Assembly (NCBI GenBank): GCA_001751015.1
Contig: MAXM01000099.1
Location: 1 to 7,808, forward strand
Length of the DNA stretch: 7,808 nucleotides
Direction of reading: 5' to 3'
Origin: Desulfobacterales bacterium C00003106
Lineage (GTDB): Bacteria > Desulfobacterota > Desulfobacteria > Desulfobacterales > C00003106
The translations under genes and the position numbers were made by a program. Of the stretch, positions 1 to 6,303 are shown piece after piece. The notes beneath the pieces were generated by a model, which was not told where the DNA came from, searched no databases, and worked only from the letters and a program-made list of their open reading frames with translations. Position 1 is the stretch's first letter. The number at the start of each line of letters is the position of its first letter.

Positions 1-6
1 TCAAAA

Positions 7-30
7 TACTTGCTATTCCATCGACTTTTG
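7..30 (+). repeat. possible degraded third copy of the leader repeat
   Basis: TACTTG at 7-12 and TATTCC at 14-19 match TACTTG at 71-76 and TATTCC at 84-89 exactly, but six bases between them are missing. The following bases match only partly. The start lies 64 bp before the first clear unit, close to the 67-bp spacing of the two clear units. This could be a decayed repeat that extends the array toward the left edge, or a chance match in AT-rich DNA. Confidence 0.25.
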
Positions 31-70
31 TGATTTGAGATCGAACAAATTTGACCCAAATCTATGCGCC

Positions 71-103
71 TACTTGGGGAAGTTATTCCGTCCCCGTTCC
101 TAA
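71..103 (+). repeat. imperfect 33-bp direct repeat, unit 1
   Basis: This stretch aligns without gaps to 138-170 with 28 of 33 identical bases. The core at 78-100 matches 145-167 at 21 of 23. It contains an inverted pair, GGGGA at 76-80 and TCCCC at 91-95, so it could form a small hairpin. GGAA at 78-81 and TTCC at 97-100 also bracket the core. The 67-bp period is not a multiple of three, so the repeat is not a coding repeat. It may be a dispersed palindromic (REP-like) element or a remnant of an array. The family was not identified. Confidence 0.65.
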
Positions 104-137
104 CCGCACAGGTCGCAATTGTTTATGTGAAGGTCTA

Positions 138-170
138 TAGTTGTGGAAGTTATTTCATCCCCGTTCCCAA
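138..170 (+). repeat. imperfect 33-bp direct repeat, unit 2
   Basis: This is the second copy of the leader repeat, 67 bp after the first and separated from it by 34 bp of unrelated sequence (104-137). Differences from unit 1 fall at offsets 3, 7, 18, 20 and 31. The GGAA/TTCC bracket is kept (145-148 and 164-167), but the GGGGA/TCCCC hairpin is weakened to GGA/TCC. It ends directly against the riboswitch-like sequence that starts near 171. The repeat therefore occupies the place where the 5' core of a cobalamin aptamer would normally lie. Confidence 0.65.
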
Positions 171-231
171 GCAGGCTGTTGTGTATAAAAGCCCTGCATG
201 CAGATGGCTGGCAGAAGCCGGAATACCCGCC
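171..231 (+). promoter_or_regulatory. cobalamin riboswitch remnant with B12 box (probably degenerate)
   Basis: Positions 216-231 match the B12-box consensus AGYCAGRAGACCTGCC at 13 of 16 positions, and GATG at 203-206 resembles the GATG that usually precedes this box. A hairpin with GCAGG (171-175) and CCTGC (193-197) lies upstream. An intrinsic terminator and the start of a cobalamin gene follow at the expected spacing. These points support the 3' part of an adenosylcobalamin-sensing element controlling cobQ. However, the highly conserved core (GGGAA..GGTG, CCCGC.ACTG) and the GCCACTG element were not found upstream, where repeat DNA lies instead. It is therefore either very divergent or a broken relic. 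Confidence 0.45.
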
Positions 232-255
232 ATTTTGTGGAAAAAACCGGAAAAT

Positions 256-289
256 CCCCAGGCTGAGGCATTGGCCCGGGGTTTTTTTT
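256..289 (+). terminator. intrinsic terminator in the cobQ leader (attenuator)
   Basis: The stem pairs CCCCAGGC (256-263) with GCCCGGGG (274-281), with one A-C mismatch and a 10-base loop. Eight T follow at 282-289. It lies 14 bp before the cobQ ATG and 24 bp after the B12-box-like segment, the usual arrangement for transcriptional control of cobalamin genes by a riboswitch. If the aptamer upstream is no longer functional, this hairpin would act as a constant attenuator. Confidence 0.78.
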
Positions 290-292
290 GCA

Positions 293-297
293 AAGGA
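293..297 (+). promoter_or_regulatory. ribosome binding site of cobQ (decides the start)
   Basis: AAGGA lies six bases before the ATG at 304. The reading frame stays open upstream to an ATG at 64, but a protein starting there would be read through the repeats, the B12 box and the terminator, and would carry 80 residues without similarity to cobyric acid synthases. The site therefore supports 304 as the true start. Confidence 0.75.
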
Positions 298-303
298 CAA
301 GCA

Positions 304-1833
304 ATGGGACTGGCCGCACATGAGGAAGGAGTTTCCCGAGACACAGTTAAGAACTCCACAGCTCCCTGTTTAGCCGTTCTTGGCACCGCGTCAGAGGTCG
401 GGAAGAGCATCACTACGGCGGCTCTGTGCCGCATCTTTGCCAATATGGGCAAAAGGGTTGCGCCGTTTAAGGCGCAAAACATGTCCAACAATTCCGGCGT
501 TACCCCGGAAGGCGGAGAGATGGGCCGCGCCCAGATCGTCCAGGCAGAAGCCGCACGCGTATCACCCCATGTGGACATGAACCCGATACTGTTGAAGCCG
601 TCGAGCGATATTGGTTCCCAGATTGTTTTGCGCGGTGAGGTCTATGGGAACTGCAAGGCGAGGGTCTATCACAAAGAGAAAAAATTCTTCTTTGAAGCAG
701 CCTGCCGGTCGCTTGACCGCCTGCGCAGGAAATACGACCTGATTGTCATGGAAGGAGCGGGCTCCTGTGCTGAAGTAAACCTCGCTGCCCACGATATCGT
801 GAATTTCCGAATGGCCGAATACGCTGACGCCCCGGTCATCCTTGTGGCGGATATCCACCGGGGGGGGGTGTTTGCACAGTGTGTGGGAACACTGGCATGT
901 CTGCCTCAAGACCGGCAGGACAAGATCATGGGCATTGTCATTAACCGGTTTCGCGGAGACCCGGGTCTCTTTGAGGATGGCGTTCGCTGGATCGAAGCCA
1001 GGACAGGAAAACCGGTGCTCGGGGTTGTTCCGTGGTATAGAAATATACGGATCGAGGCCGAGGATTCGGTTGTAATAGAAAATCCTGTTGATCCTCCAAC
1101 ACCCAAGACAGATGAGTCCACAGTGGCCATAATCCGGCTTCCGCATATCTCCAATTTCAGCGATTTCGATCCTCTTTTCCGGGCAAAAGACCTGGATGTC
1201 TCATTCCTGGAAAAGGTGCGGGATCTTAGTTGCTACTCCGCAGTAATCCTGCCGGGTTCCAAGAACACCAGATCGGACCTGAAATGGCTTATAGATTCGG
1301 GTTGGACAGAGGCCCTGACATCCTACAGAAAAAGGGCTGGTTATCTCCTGGGCATCTGCGGCGGATATCAGATGATGGGCCATGAGATACAGGATCCCGA
1401 AGGCCTGGAGGGAAATCCGGGCACGACGATGGGGCTGAGGTTTCTTCCCGTGAAAACGACCCTCGTCTCTCCAAAGATCACGACCCGCACATGGTTTTGC
1501 CGGGAGGGTGCAAAGGGTGAAGGGTACGAGATCCACATGGGAAAAAGCGTGCTCACAGGCGGACAACCGCTCTTTGAGATACTCAGTCGAAACGGGAGGG
1601 CTTGCCACGATTCGGATGGATGCGTCTCCTCGGACGGCCATGTCTTTGGGACCTATCTCCATGGGTTTTTTGACAATCCTGAGATACTCCGTCAGTGGTT
1701 TTCCGCAATTGGTGTCAAAAGGTGCGTTGTGGATGAGCGTTCAGGGCTTGGCTTTCGTGATCAGCAATATGAGCTGCTGGCCCGGCATTTTCTGAAACAC
1801 TTGAAACTTGATCCCATGGGGATTGAACTTTGA
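304..1833 (+). CDS. cobQ: cobyric acid synthase (glutamine-hydrolysing)
   Basis: The enzyme (also called CbiP) amidates adenosylcobyrinic acid a,c-diamide at the b, d, e and g side chains, using ATP and glutamine-derived ammonia, to give adenosylcobyric acid in the cytoplasm. From the ATG at 304 the protein has 509 residues, a normal length for the family. The N-terminal synthetase domain has the P-loop-like GTASEVGKS (27-35), the NMSNNSGVTPEGGEMGRAQ block (59-77), EGAGSCAE (150-157) and DIHRGGVF (183-190). The C-terminal type 1 glutamine amidotransferase domain has the nucleophile Cys352 in GICGGYQ and His453 in GTYLHGFFDNP. The start is set by AAGGA at 293-297 and by the terminator just upstream. 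A run of nine G (860-868) lies in the DIHRGGVF codons with the frame intact. The stop codon overlaps the start of cobU. Identification is firm. Confidence 0.96.
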   Translation: MGLAAHEEGVSRDTVKNSTAPCLAVLGTASEVGKSITTAALCRIFANMGKRVAPFKAQNMSNNSGVTPEGGEMGRAQIVQAEAARVSPHVDMNPILLKPSSDIGSQIVLRGEVYGNCKARVYHKEKKFFFEAACRSLDRLRRKYDLIVMEGAGSCAEVNLAAHDIVNFRMAEYADAPVILVADIHRGGVFAQCVGTLACLPQDRQDKIMGIVINRFRGDPGLFEDGVRWIEARTGKPVLGVVPWYRNIRIEAEDSVVIENPVDPPTPKTDESTVAIIRLPHISNFSDFDPLFRAKDLDVSFLEKVRDLSCYSAVILPGSKNTRSDLKWLIDSGWTEALTSYRKRAGYLLGICGGYQMMGHEIQDPEGLEGNPGTTMGLRFLPVKTTLVSPKITTRTWFCREGAKGEGYEIHMGKSVLTGGQPLFEILSRNGRACHDSDGCVSSDGHVFGTYLHGFFDNPEILRQWFSAIGVKRCVVDERSGLGFRDQQYELLARHFLKHLKLDPMGIEL

Positions 1834-2378
1834 AAGAGATTCTCTTTGTAACCGGCGGCTGTCGCAGCGGCAAGAGCAGATTTGCGCTCTCTTTTGCTGA
1901 TCGCGGTTTTGAGCGAAAGGTTTTTCTGGCCACCTGTCAGCCTCAGGATGAGGAAATGCAGCAGCGCATCAACCAACACCAGAAGGCTCGCGGCCCGGAA
2001 TGGCAAACCGTGGAGACTCCGACAGCATTACCCGGAGCCGTGACCTCTCACAAAGGCAAGGCGGATGTAATCCTGATCGACTGCCTGACCCTCTGGACAA
2101 GCAATCTCCTGCTGCAAGGCGCATCACAGGGAAACATCCTGACTCGTGGAAATGCGCTGACAAAAGCGATCCATGATGTTTCATGCTCCGTGATCATAGT
2201 ATCCAATGAGGTGGGCGCTGGGGTTGTCCCTGAAAACCGATTGGCAAGGACATTTCGGGATGTGGCGGGACTCCTCAACCAAAAGGTGGCGGCCTGTGCG
2301 GATATCGTAGTCTGGATGGTAGCGGGCATTCCGGTTCCGATCAAGGGGATATTGTCGAATCAGCCGCCTTCAACGTAA
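1830..2378 (+). CDS. cobU: adenosylcobinamide kinase / adenosylcobinamide-phosphate guanylyltransferase
   Basis: The protein phosphorylates adenosylcobinamide and transfers GMP to adenosylcobinamide phosphate, giving the AdoCbi-GDP that receives the lower ligand. It has 182 residues, a full family length. It shows the P-loop GGCRSGKS (9-16), the RINQHQKARGPEWQTVE block (46-62) and SNEVGAGVVPENRLARTFRD (125-144), followed by the NQKVA helix. His50 aligns by motif with the guanylylated histidine of Salmonella CobU. The start is TTG at 1830 and overlaps the cobQ stop in TTGA, with a G-rich stretch (1818-1821) eight bases upstream as a weak binding site. The overlap implies translational coupling to cobQ. 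In many operons cobS or cobT follows, but here the next gene is cobD after a 97-bp gap. Identification is firm; the TTG start is probable. Confidence 0.95.
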   Translation: MKEILFVTGGCRSGKSRFALSFADRGFERKVFLATCQPQDEEMQQRINQHQKARGPEWQTVETPTALPGAVTSHKGKADVILIDCLTLWTSNLLLQGASQGNILTRGNALTKAIHDVSCSVIIVSNEVGAGVVPENRLARTFRDVAGLLNQKVAACADIVVWMVAGIPVPIKGILSNQPPST

Positions 2379-2475
2379 CTCAAAGACCTCGGACAAATAA
2401 TTCAAGCCTGAGCAACACAGCTATTGATGTTCATGGCCGGCGAAAAATCGCAAGTTATGGCCTTTCGAGGTATAA
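2379..2475 (+). other. 97-bp gap between cobU and cobD
   Basis: No gene, tRNA or T-rich terminator is visible. ATGGCC occurs at 2433 and 2457 here and again at 2476 and 2484 at the start of cobD. ACCTCG (2386-2391) is complementary to CGAGGT (2466-2471), which holds the likely ribosome binding site of cobD. The pairing is only six bases over a long span, so it may be chance. No sequence resembling cobS or cobT was recognised. Confidence 0.5.
2467..2471 (+). promoter_or_regulatory. ribosome binding site for the upstream cobD start
   Basis: GAGGT lies four bases before the ATG at 2476 and is a better match to the 16S rRNA 3' end than GAGAAG (2506-2511), which precedes the internal ATG at 2518. 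It favours 2476, though the spacing is short. Protein alignment to Salmonella CobD, which has seven residues before its HGGN, would fit 2518 about as well. Confidence 0.5.
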
Positions 2476-3582
2476 ATGGCCGTATGGCCTGTTATTCAAG
2501 TTACTGAGAAGCTGCAAATGATTCAGGGACACGGCGGAAATATTTACCAAATCGCAAAGGTACTTGGGTGCTCCCCCTCGGAGATCCTCGACATGAGCAG
2601 CAATGTCTGCCCGCTCGGGATGCCCGGGGCGCTCAAAGGGGTTCTCGACGAAAAATGGGATGAGATCGTTTCCCTCCCGGAGGTTGACAGCGATGGTTTG
2701 CGGGCCGGCTTTGCAGCCTCTGTGGGTTTGAGCCCGAATCATGTGATAGCGGGAAACGGGACCACTGAGTTCATCTATACAATCCCCCCTGCTCTTGAGG
2801 TAAAAAGGGCGTTGATCGTAGGGCCTACATATTCCGACTATGCAGACGCCTGCCGCGCTTACGGAATTGAACCTCTGTTCTATTTGGCCCCGGAAACAAG
2901 AGGATTTCAGCCCGATCTTGACGAGATATCCTCCATGCTCGGCCACGCAGACACGGTATTTATCTGCAATCCAAACAACCCTACAGGACGACTCATGCCC
3001 GCCAAATCGCTCATAAGGCTCATTGAGTCCCACCCCGGGGTCCGGTTTGTCATCGACGAATCGTATCTCCCTTTTATCCCTGACTGGAAGACTGAAAGCC
3101 TGATAGATTCTGAAGCAGGAAATATAGTCGTCCTTCATTCGTTTTCAAAGATATTTGCCGTGCCCGGCCTCAGATTGGGGTTTTTGATCGCCGGACCCCG
3201 GATCATCCACGCCTTCCAGCCCTTCAAACAACCCTGGAGCGTCAACCGGCCGGCTCAAGTTGCAGGAACCTTCCTTGCGTCACAAAAGGAGTTTGTGGAC
3301 CATGTGGCCGGGTTTGTTGAGAAGGAAAGAAAGGCCTTTATTGGATATCTTCAGGGACTCGACCTCGTTGCACCCTTTTCGAGCGCGATCAATTTCATTC
3401 TGTTCAGGTTAAATGGGACCTTAAAGGCCAATGACCTTTTTTCACTGATGTGCGACCACAGGATATTGATCAGGAATTGCTCCAACTTTCCCGGCCTTTC
3501 TGATCGTTTTATTCGCATTGCTCTGAAAAGCCCCGCGGCCAACAGGACCTGCGCGGAACTCATCAGGAGCGTATTATATTGA
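2476..3582 (+). CDS. cobD: L-threonine-O-3-phosphate decarboxylase, PLP-dependent
   Basis: The enzyme converts L-threonine-O-3-phosphate to (R)-1-amino-2-propanol O-2-phosphate, the linker of the cobalamin nucleotide loop. It is a fold-type I PLP enzyme closely related to histidinol-phosphate aminotransferase. From 2476 it has 368 residues. Visible features are HGGN near the N-terminus (19-22), CNPNNPTG, the PLP-contacting VIDESYLPF, the Schiff-base lysine K225 in HSFSKIF, and PGLRLGFLI. HGGN and the C-terminal RILIRNCSNFPGL resemble Salmonella CobD more than HisC, and the place between cobU and cbiB agrees. The start at 2476 has the better ribosome binding site; starting at M15 (2518) would give a 354-residue protein beginning four residues before HGGN. 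Note that cobD in the Pseudomonas naming means the next gene. It ends 1 bp before cbiB. Confidence 0.92.
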   Translation: MAVWPVIQVTEKLQMIQGHGGNIYQIAKVLGCSPSEILDMSSNVCPLGMPGALKGVLDEKWDEIVSLPEVDSDGLRAGFAASVGLSPNHVIAGNGTTEFIYTIPPALEVKRALIVGPTYSDYADACRAYGIEPLFYLAPETRGFQPDLDEISSMLGHADTVFICNPNNPTGRLMPAKSLIRLIESHPGVRFVIDESYLPFIPDWKTESLIDSEAGNIVVLHSFSKIFAVPGLRLGFLIAGPRIIHAFQPFKQPWSVNRPAQVAGTFLASQKEFVDHVAGFVEKERKAFIGYLQGLDLVAPFSSAINFILFRLNGTLKANDLFSLMCDHRILIRNCSNFPGLSDRFIRIALKSPAANRTCAELIRSVLY

Positions 3583-3583
3583 C

Positions 3584-4570
3584 ATGAGCGCCTTTCCCTG
3601 CCCATGGATACTTACGGCTGCCTTTACCCTGGACCTGATAGTCGGCGATCCGAAAAACCTGCCCCACCCTGTCCGCCTGATGGGAAGATGGATCAACTTC
3701 TCGGAAAAGTGGTTTCGCAAGACCCGTTTTTCCGAAAAGAAAGCAGGGTCTTTGATGACCCTCCTTCTTGTGCCCGGCACATGGCTTGTCTGCACGGCTG
3801 CCGTGATGGCCGCGCACTCAGTCCATCCGGTCTGCGCCTTTGCGCTGCACGCAGTACTCATTTTTTACGCCTTGTCCGTAAAATCGTTAAGAAAAGAAGC
3901 TCTTGCAGTCTATGCGGCGTTAAGAGATGATAACCTTCCCTCTGCCAGGAAACGGCTTTCCATGATCGTGGGACGGGATGTGACACCCCTGGATCAAGCA
4001 GGCGTGGTTCGCGCCGCTGTAGAGACAGTGGCCGAAAACCTGGTGGACGGAGTGATCGCTCCGCTCTTGTATGCCGTCCTCGGTGGAGGTCCGATGGCAA
4101 TGGCGTACAAGATGGTCAATACGCTGGATTCCATGATTGGCTATAAAAACAAGCGCTACAGGGAGTTCGGCTGGTTTGCCGCGCGCATTGACGATGCCGC
4201 CAACTTCCTGCCTGCGCGTATCTCAGCCGTCGTCATATCCCTTGCCGCACTGATCATGCGGCGACCGGTCTTTCGCACCATCAAAACTCTGCTTAGAGAT
4301 GGAAGCAAACATCTCAGTCCCAATGCGGGCATTCCGGAGGCCGCTTTTGCCGGGGCTATTGGCATCCGACTGGGCGGCCCTAATTTCTATGACGGTCGGC
4401 TTGTTGAAAAGCCCTATATAGGGGAGGCTGTGCGATTGATCGAAAGCACGGATATCAGAACGGCTGTCACGCTCATGACCGTATCGGCCTTCATCTGCTT
4501 CATTTGGTGCTGGGGCGCTGCATGGGTTCTTGCGTTGTGGTGGTTATATGTGCCGATATCCGGGATCTGA
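3584..4570 (+). CDS. cbiB: adenosylcobinamide-phosphate synthase, membrane protein
   Basis: CbiB (CobD in the Pseudomonas naming) joins adenosylcobyric acid to aminopropanol phosphate, the product of the gene just upstream, giving adenosylcobinamide phosphate. The protein has 328 residues. Family blocks are GDPKNLPHPVRLMG (21-34), VGRDVTPLD (129-137), VETVAENLVDGVIAPLLY (146-163), NTLDSMIGYKNKRYREFGW (179-197), ARIDDAANFLPAR (200-212) and SPNAGIPEAAFAGA (245-258). Hydrophobic membrane segments lie near 8-20, 57-75, 81-98, 213-225 and 296-322. The ATG is one base after the cobD stop, and AGGAG at 3565-3569 lies inside the end of cobD, 14 bases before the start, a rather long spacing. The last 71 bp overlap the end of the convergent GTPase gene. 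Identification is firm. Confidence 0.95.
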   Translation: MSAFPCPWILTAAFTLDLIVGDPKNLPHPVRLMGRWINFSEKWFRKTRFSEKKAGSLMTLLLVPGTWLVCTAAVMAAHSVHPVCAFALHAVLIFYALSVKSLRKEALAVYAALRDDNLPSARKRLSMIVGRDVTPLDQAGVVRAAVETVAENLVDGVIAPLLYAVLGGGPMAMAYKMVNTLDSMIGYKNKRYREFGWFAARIDDAANFLPARISAVVISLAALIMRRPVFRTIKTLLRDGSKHLSPNAGIPEAAFAGAIGIRLGGPNFYDGRLVEKPYIGEAVRLIESTDIRTAVTLMTVSAFICFIWCWGAAWVLALWWLYVPISGI

Positions 4571-6293
4571 TGTGGGTCCTCAACTCTTTCAGGCCTTGAA
4601 AAAGCGCGTCGATTCTTTCTTCCCATACCTGCAAGAGTTCCCCTTTCAGGGATTCTATGATCCTTTCAGCGGAACGTCGCGAGAGCTTTTTGTAGCGTCG
4701 ATAAAAACGACACGCAAAAAAGAGGTTGATCAGGGCATAGCTTCCCAACGCGGCAAATCCCTTGGCGCTGAAAAAGGTGTGAATGACCGAAAGAAAAACA
4801 CCAAGGATCGTGGACACCCCCGGATTCGAAAAGACCGCCTGCCACTCTGTCTCACCCCCCATGGACAAAAGAAGAAAAGCGCAAAGCAGCGAGTAAAGGC
4901 AGACCTGCACGACCTTGAATCCTCGCAGGGAAGGCAAGGGGAGTTCAGTTGCACGCAATGCCGCAACGTGAGAAAAACGCTCTGCCAGGTCTTCGGAGGT
5001 CTGTTTAACATTTGTGATCTCCTGAAGCCGGTCCCGGAATGAAGAAGGCAGGTTCATGCGAAGGATACGATGATTGAGCCGGTCTTCCAGCCATTTGGCA
5101 TGCCTTTGAAACGTAAGAGCGATCTCCTCGGAAGGGACAGGGGAAGAAAGAGGGGCCGGGCCGCCCTCTTCTCTTGTAATCCGCTTCTCTAATTGCAAAA
5201 GTATCACAGCGAGAGCGCGGCCCGGACCTACAAGGCAATCAGGATCAGCCCGGTATGAGAGGATGTCTTTCCTGACGTACTTGCCGAGCCAAAGATCAAT
5301 AGCCTGTTGTCCGGCCTCCACCCACTTGAGGCGGTGTTGCTCCATCTCTTTTTCTGAACCGTCAAGAATCCGTTCAAACCCCTCTAAGTTCCGCACCTCC
5401 TTTTCAAGAACCAAAAGGACCTGCCGGACCTCCTCGTCCAGGTTGGCCGCCTTGATGGCCGTGATCTGCTTCATCTCCCGCCGCTGGAATATCTGTTGCC
5501 TGAAAGCCGAAAACTGGTTCCATGGGGCGGGTTGATCAGAGTGAGCCGCATCCCGGGCTGACAGGGCATACATGACCGGATCGTCAATTTGGCTCTCCCT
5601 GACGTGTTCCTGAAAACTCCCGGCCACGATCGCCATCTGCTCATAGCCCTTTTCCATGGTCTCGCCCCGAAAAAGGAGATCTACCTTGTTTAAGACAAAG
5701 TAAAAATTCTGTTTGGCCTTGGGCGCCTGCCGGAGAAACTCGTAGAAACGCAAATCAGCATATTTCTCCGGGGACGTGACCCATACCAGAAGATCGAGGT
5801 GTTCCATGAATCGCAGAACATGTTGGCGGTGTTCGCCCTTGAGGCTGTCAAAGTCAGGAAGATCACAAAGAATGATCTGCTCGATGGCCTTGCTTTGGTG
5901 GGTGATCTCATGCAGGGGGGCATCCGTCAACGGAAGGGCGGGTGGCGGGAGATCCGGACCGTCTCCTGTTCCATGTGGACCCCGAGCGCGCGGCAAGACC
6001 TCTGCGTATCTGTATATGAGAATCTGCTCCGTATGGGGTCGTCGATGGCTCGTTGAGGCGATATCGGAACCGGCAAGCGCGTTCATGAGGCTCGATTTTC
6101 CCACACCGGTTCCACCGATCAGCCCTATGGTGAGAAAGCCCCCTTCAATGGAGGCGAGTTTTCCGGCAAGGTCTTTAACTCTTGTCCTGATGGATTCCCT
6201 CTCTTCGCCTGTAAAGGAAAAAAGAGAATGTCTGTCAAGCAGATCAAGGACTTGATCGAGATCCTTTTGTAGCCGGCAAACAGGATGTGTCAT
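4500..6293 (-). CDS. dynamin-like large GTPase with C-terminal membrane segments
   Basis: The 597-residue protein starts with a short helical region, then a GTPase domain: G1 GGTGVGKS (60-67), a probable switch I threonine at 88 in RPHTEQ, G3 DLPD (144-147), G4 NKVD (202-205) and a possible G5 SAR (245-247). The roughly 55-residue distance from switch I to G3 is long, as in dynamins, and holds a proline-rich stretch (101-126). A long charged helical region follows (about 275-450), then hydrophobic segments near 461-477, 487-508 and 512-531, and a basic helical tail. This suggests a membrane-bound mechanochemical GTPase; its substrate and role are unknown. The ATG lies 10 bp after the stop of the related upstream GTPase gene, behind an AAGAG-type site, so the two are probably co-translated. 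The 3' end overlaps cbiB on the other strand. GTPase identity is firm; the dynamin-like assignment rests on architecture. Confidence 0.85.
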   Translation of the reverse strand: MTHPVCRLQKDLDQVLDLLDRHSLFSFTGEERESIRTRVKDLAGKLASIEGGFLTIGLIGGTGVGKSSLMNALAGSDIASTSHRRPHTEQILIYRYAEVLPRARGPHGTGDGPDLPPPALPLTDAPLHEITHQSKAIEQIILCDLPDFDSLKGEHRQHVLRFMEHLDLLVWVTSPEKYADLRFYEFLRQAPKAKQNFYFVLNKVDLLFRGETMEKGYEQMAIVAGSFQEHVRESQIDDPVMYALSARDAAHSDQPAPWNQFSAFRQQIFQRREMKQITAIKAANLDEEVRQVLLVLEKEVRNLEGFERILDGSEKEMEQHRLKWVEAGQQAIDLWLGKYVRKDILSYRADPDCLVGPGRALAVILLQLEKRITREEGGPAPLSSPVPSEEIALTFQRHAKWLEDRLNHRILRMNLPSSFRDRLQEITNVKQTSEDLAERFSHVAALRATELPLPSLRGFKVVQVCLYSLLCAFLLLSMGGETEWQAVFSNPGVSTILGVFLSVIHTFFSAKGFAALGSYALINLFFACRFYRRYKKLSRRSAERIIESLKGELLQVWEERIDALFQGLKELRTHIRSRISAHITTTTQEPMQRPSTK

Positions 6294-6303
6294 GCTCTTT
6301 TCT

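Noticed and set aside
113..141. Promoter with TATAGT at 136-141
   Set aside because: The -10 matches five of six positions, but the -35 at 17-bp spacing (TCGCAA) matches only three of six. TATAAA at 184-189 also lacks a -35. No promoter can be supported.
71..170. A true CRISPR array
   Set aside because: Only two clear units are present with 85 percent identity, no cas gene is in the window, and the repeats have internal inverted pairs that fit other repeat families. It is kept as a hypothesis in the findings only.
1830..2378. cobU as a truncated pseudogene because of the odd C-terminal residues
   Set aside because: All catalytic motifs are intact and 182 residues is a normal length.
2455..3138. 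Minus-strand frame opposite cobD
   Set aside because: It mirrors the conserved cobD coding sequence and has no family signature of its own.
3604..3930. Plus-strand frame inside cbiB
   Set aside because: It lies wholly within the firmly identified cbiB in another frame, lacks recognisable motifs, and is a shadow.
5776..6255. Plus-strand frame opposite the complete GTPase gene
   Set aside because: It is antisense to the conserved G-domain codons, is rich in arginine and serine, and shows no domain.
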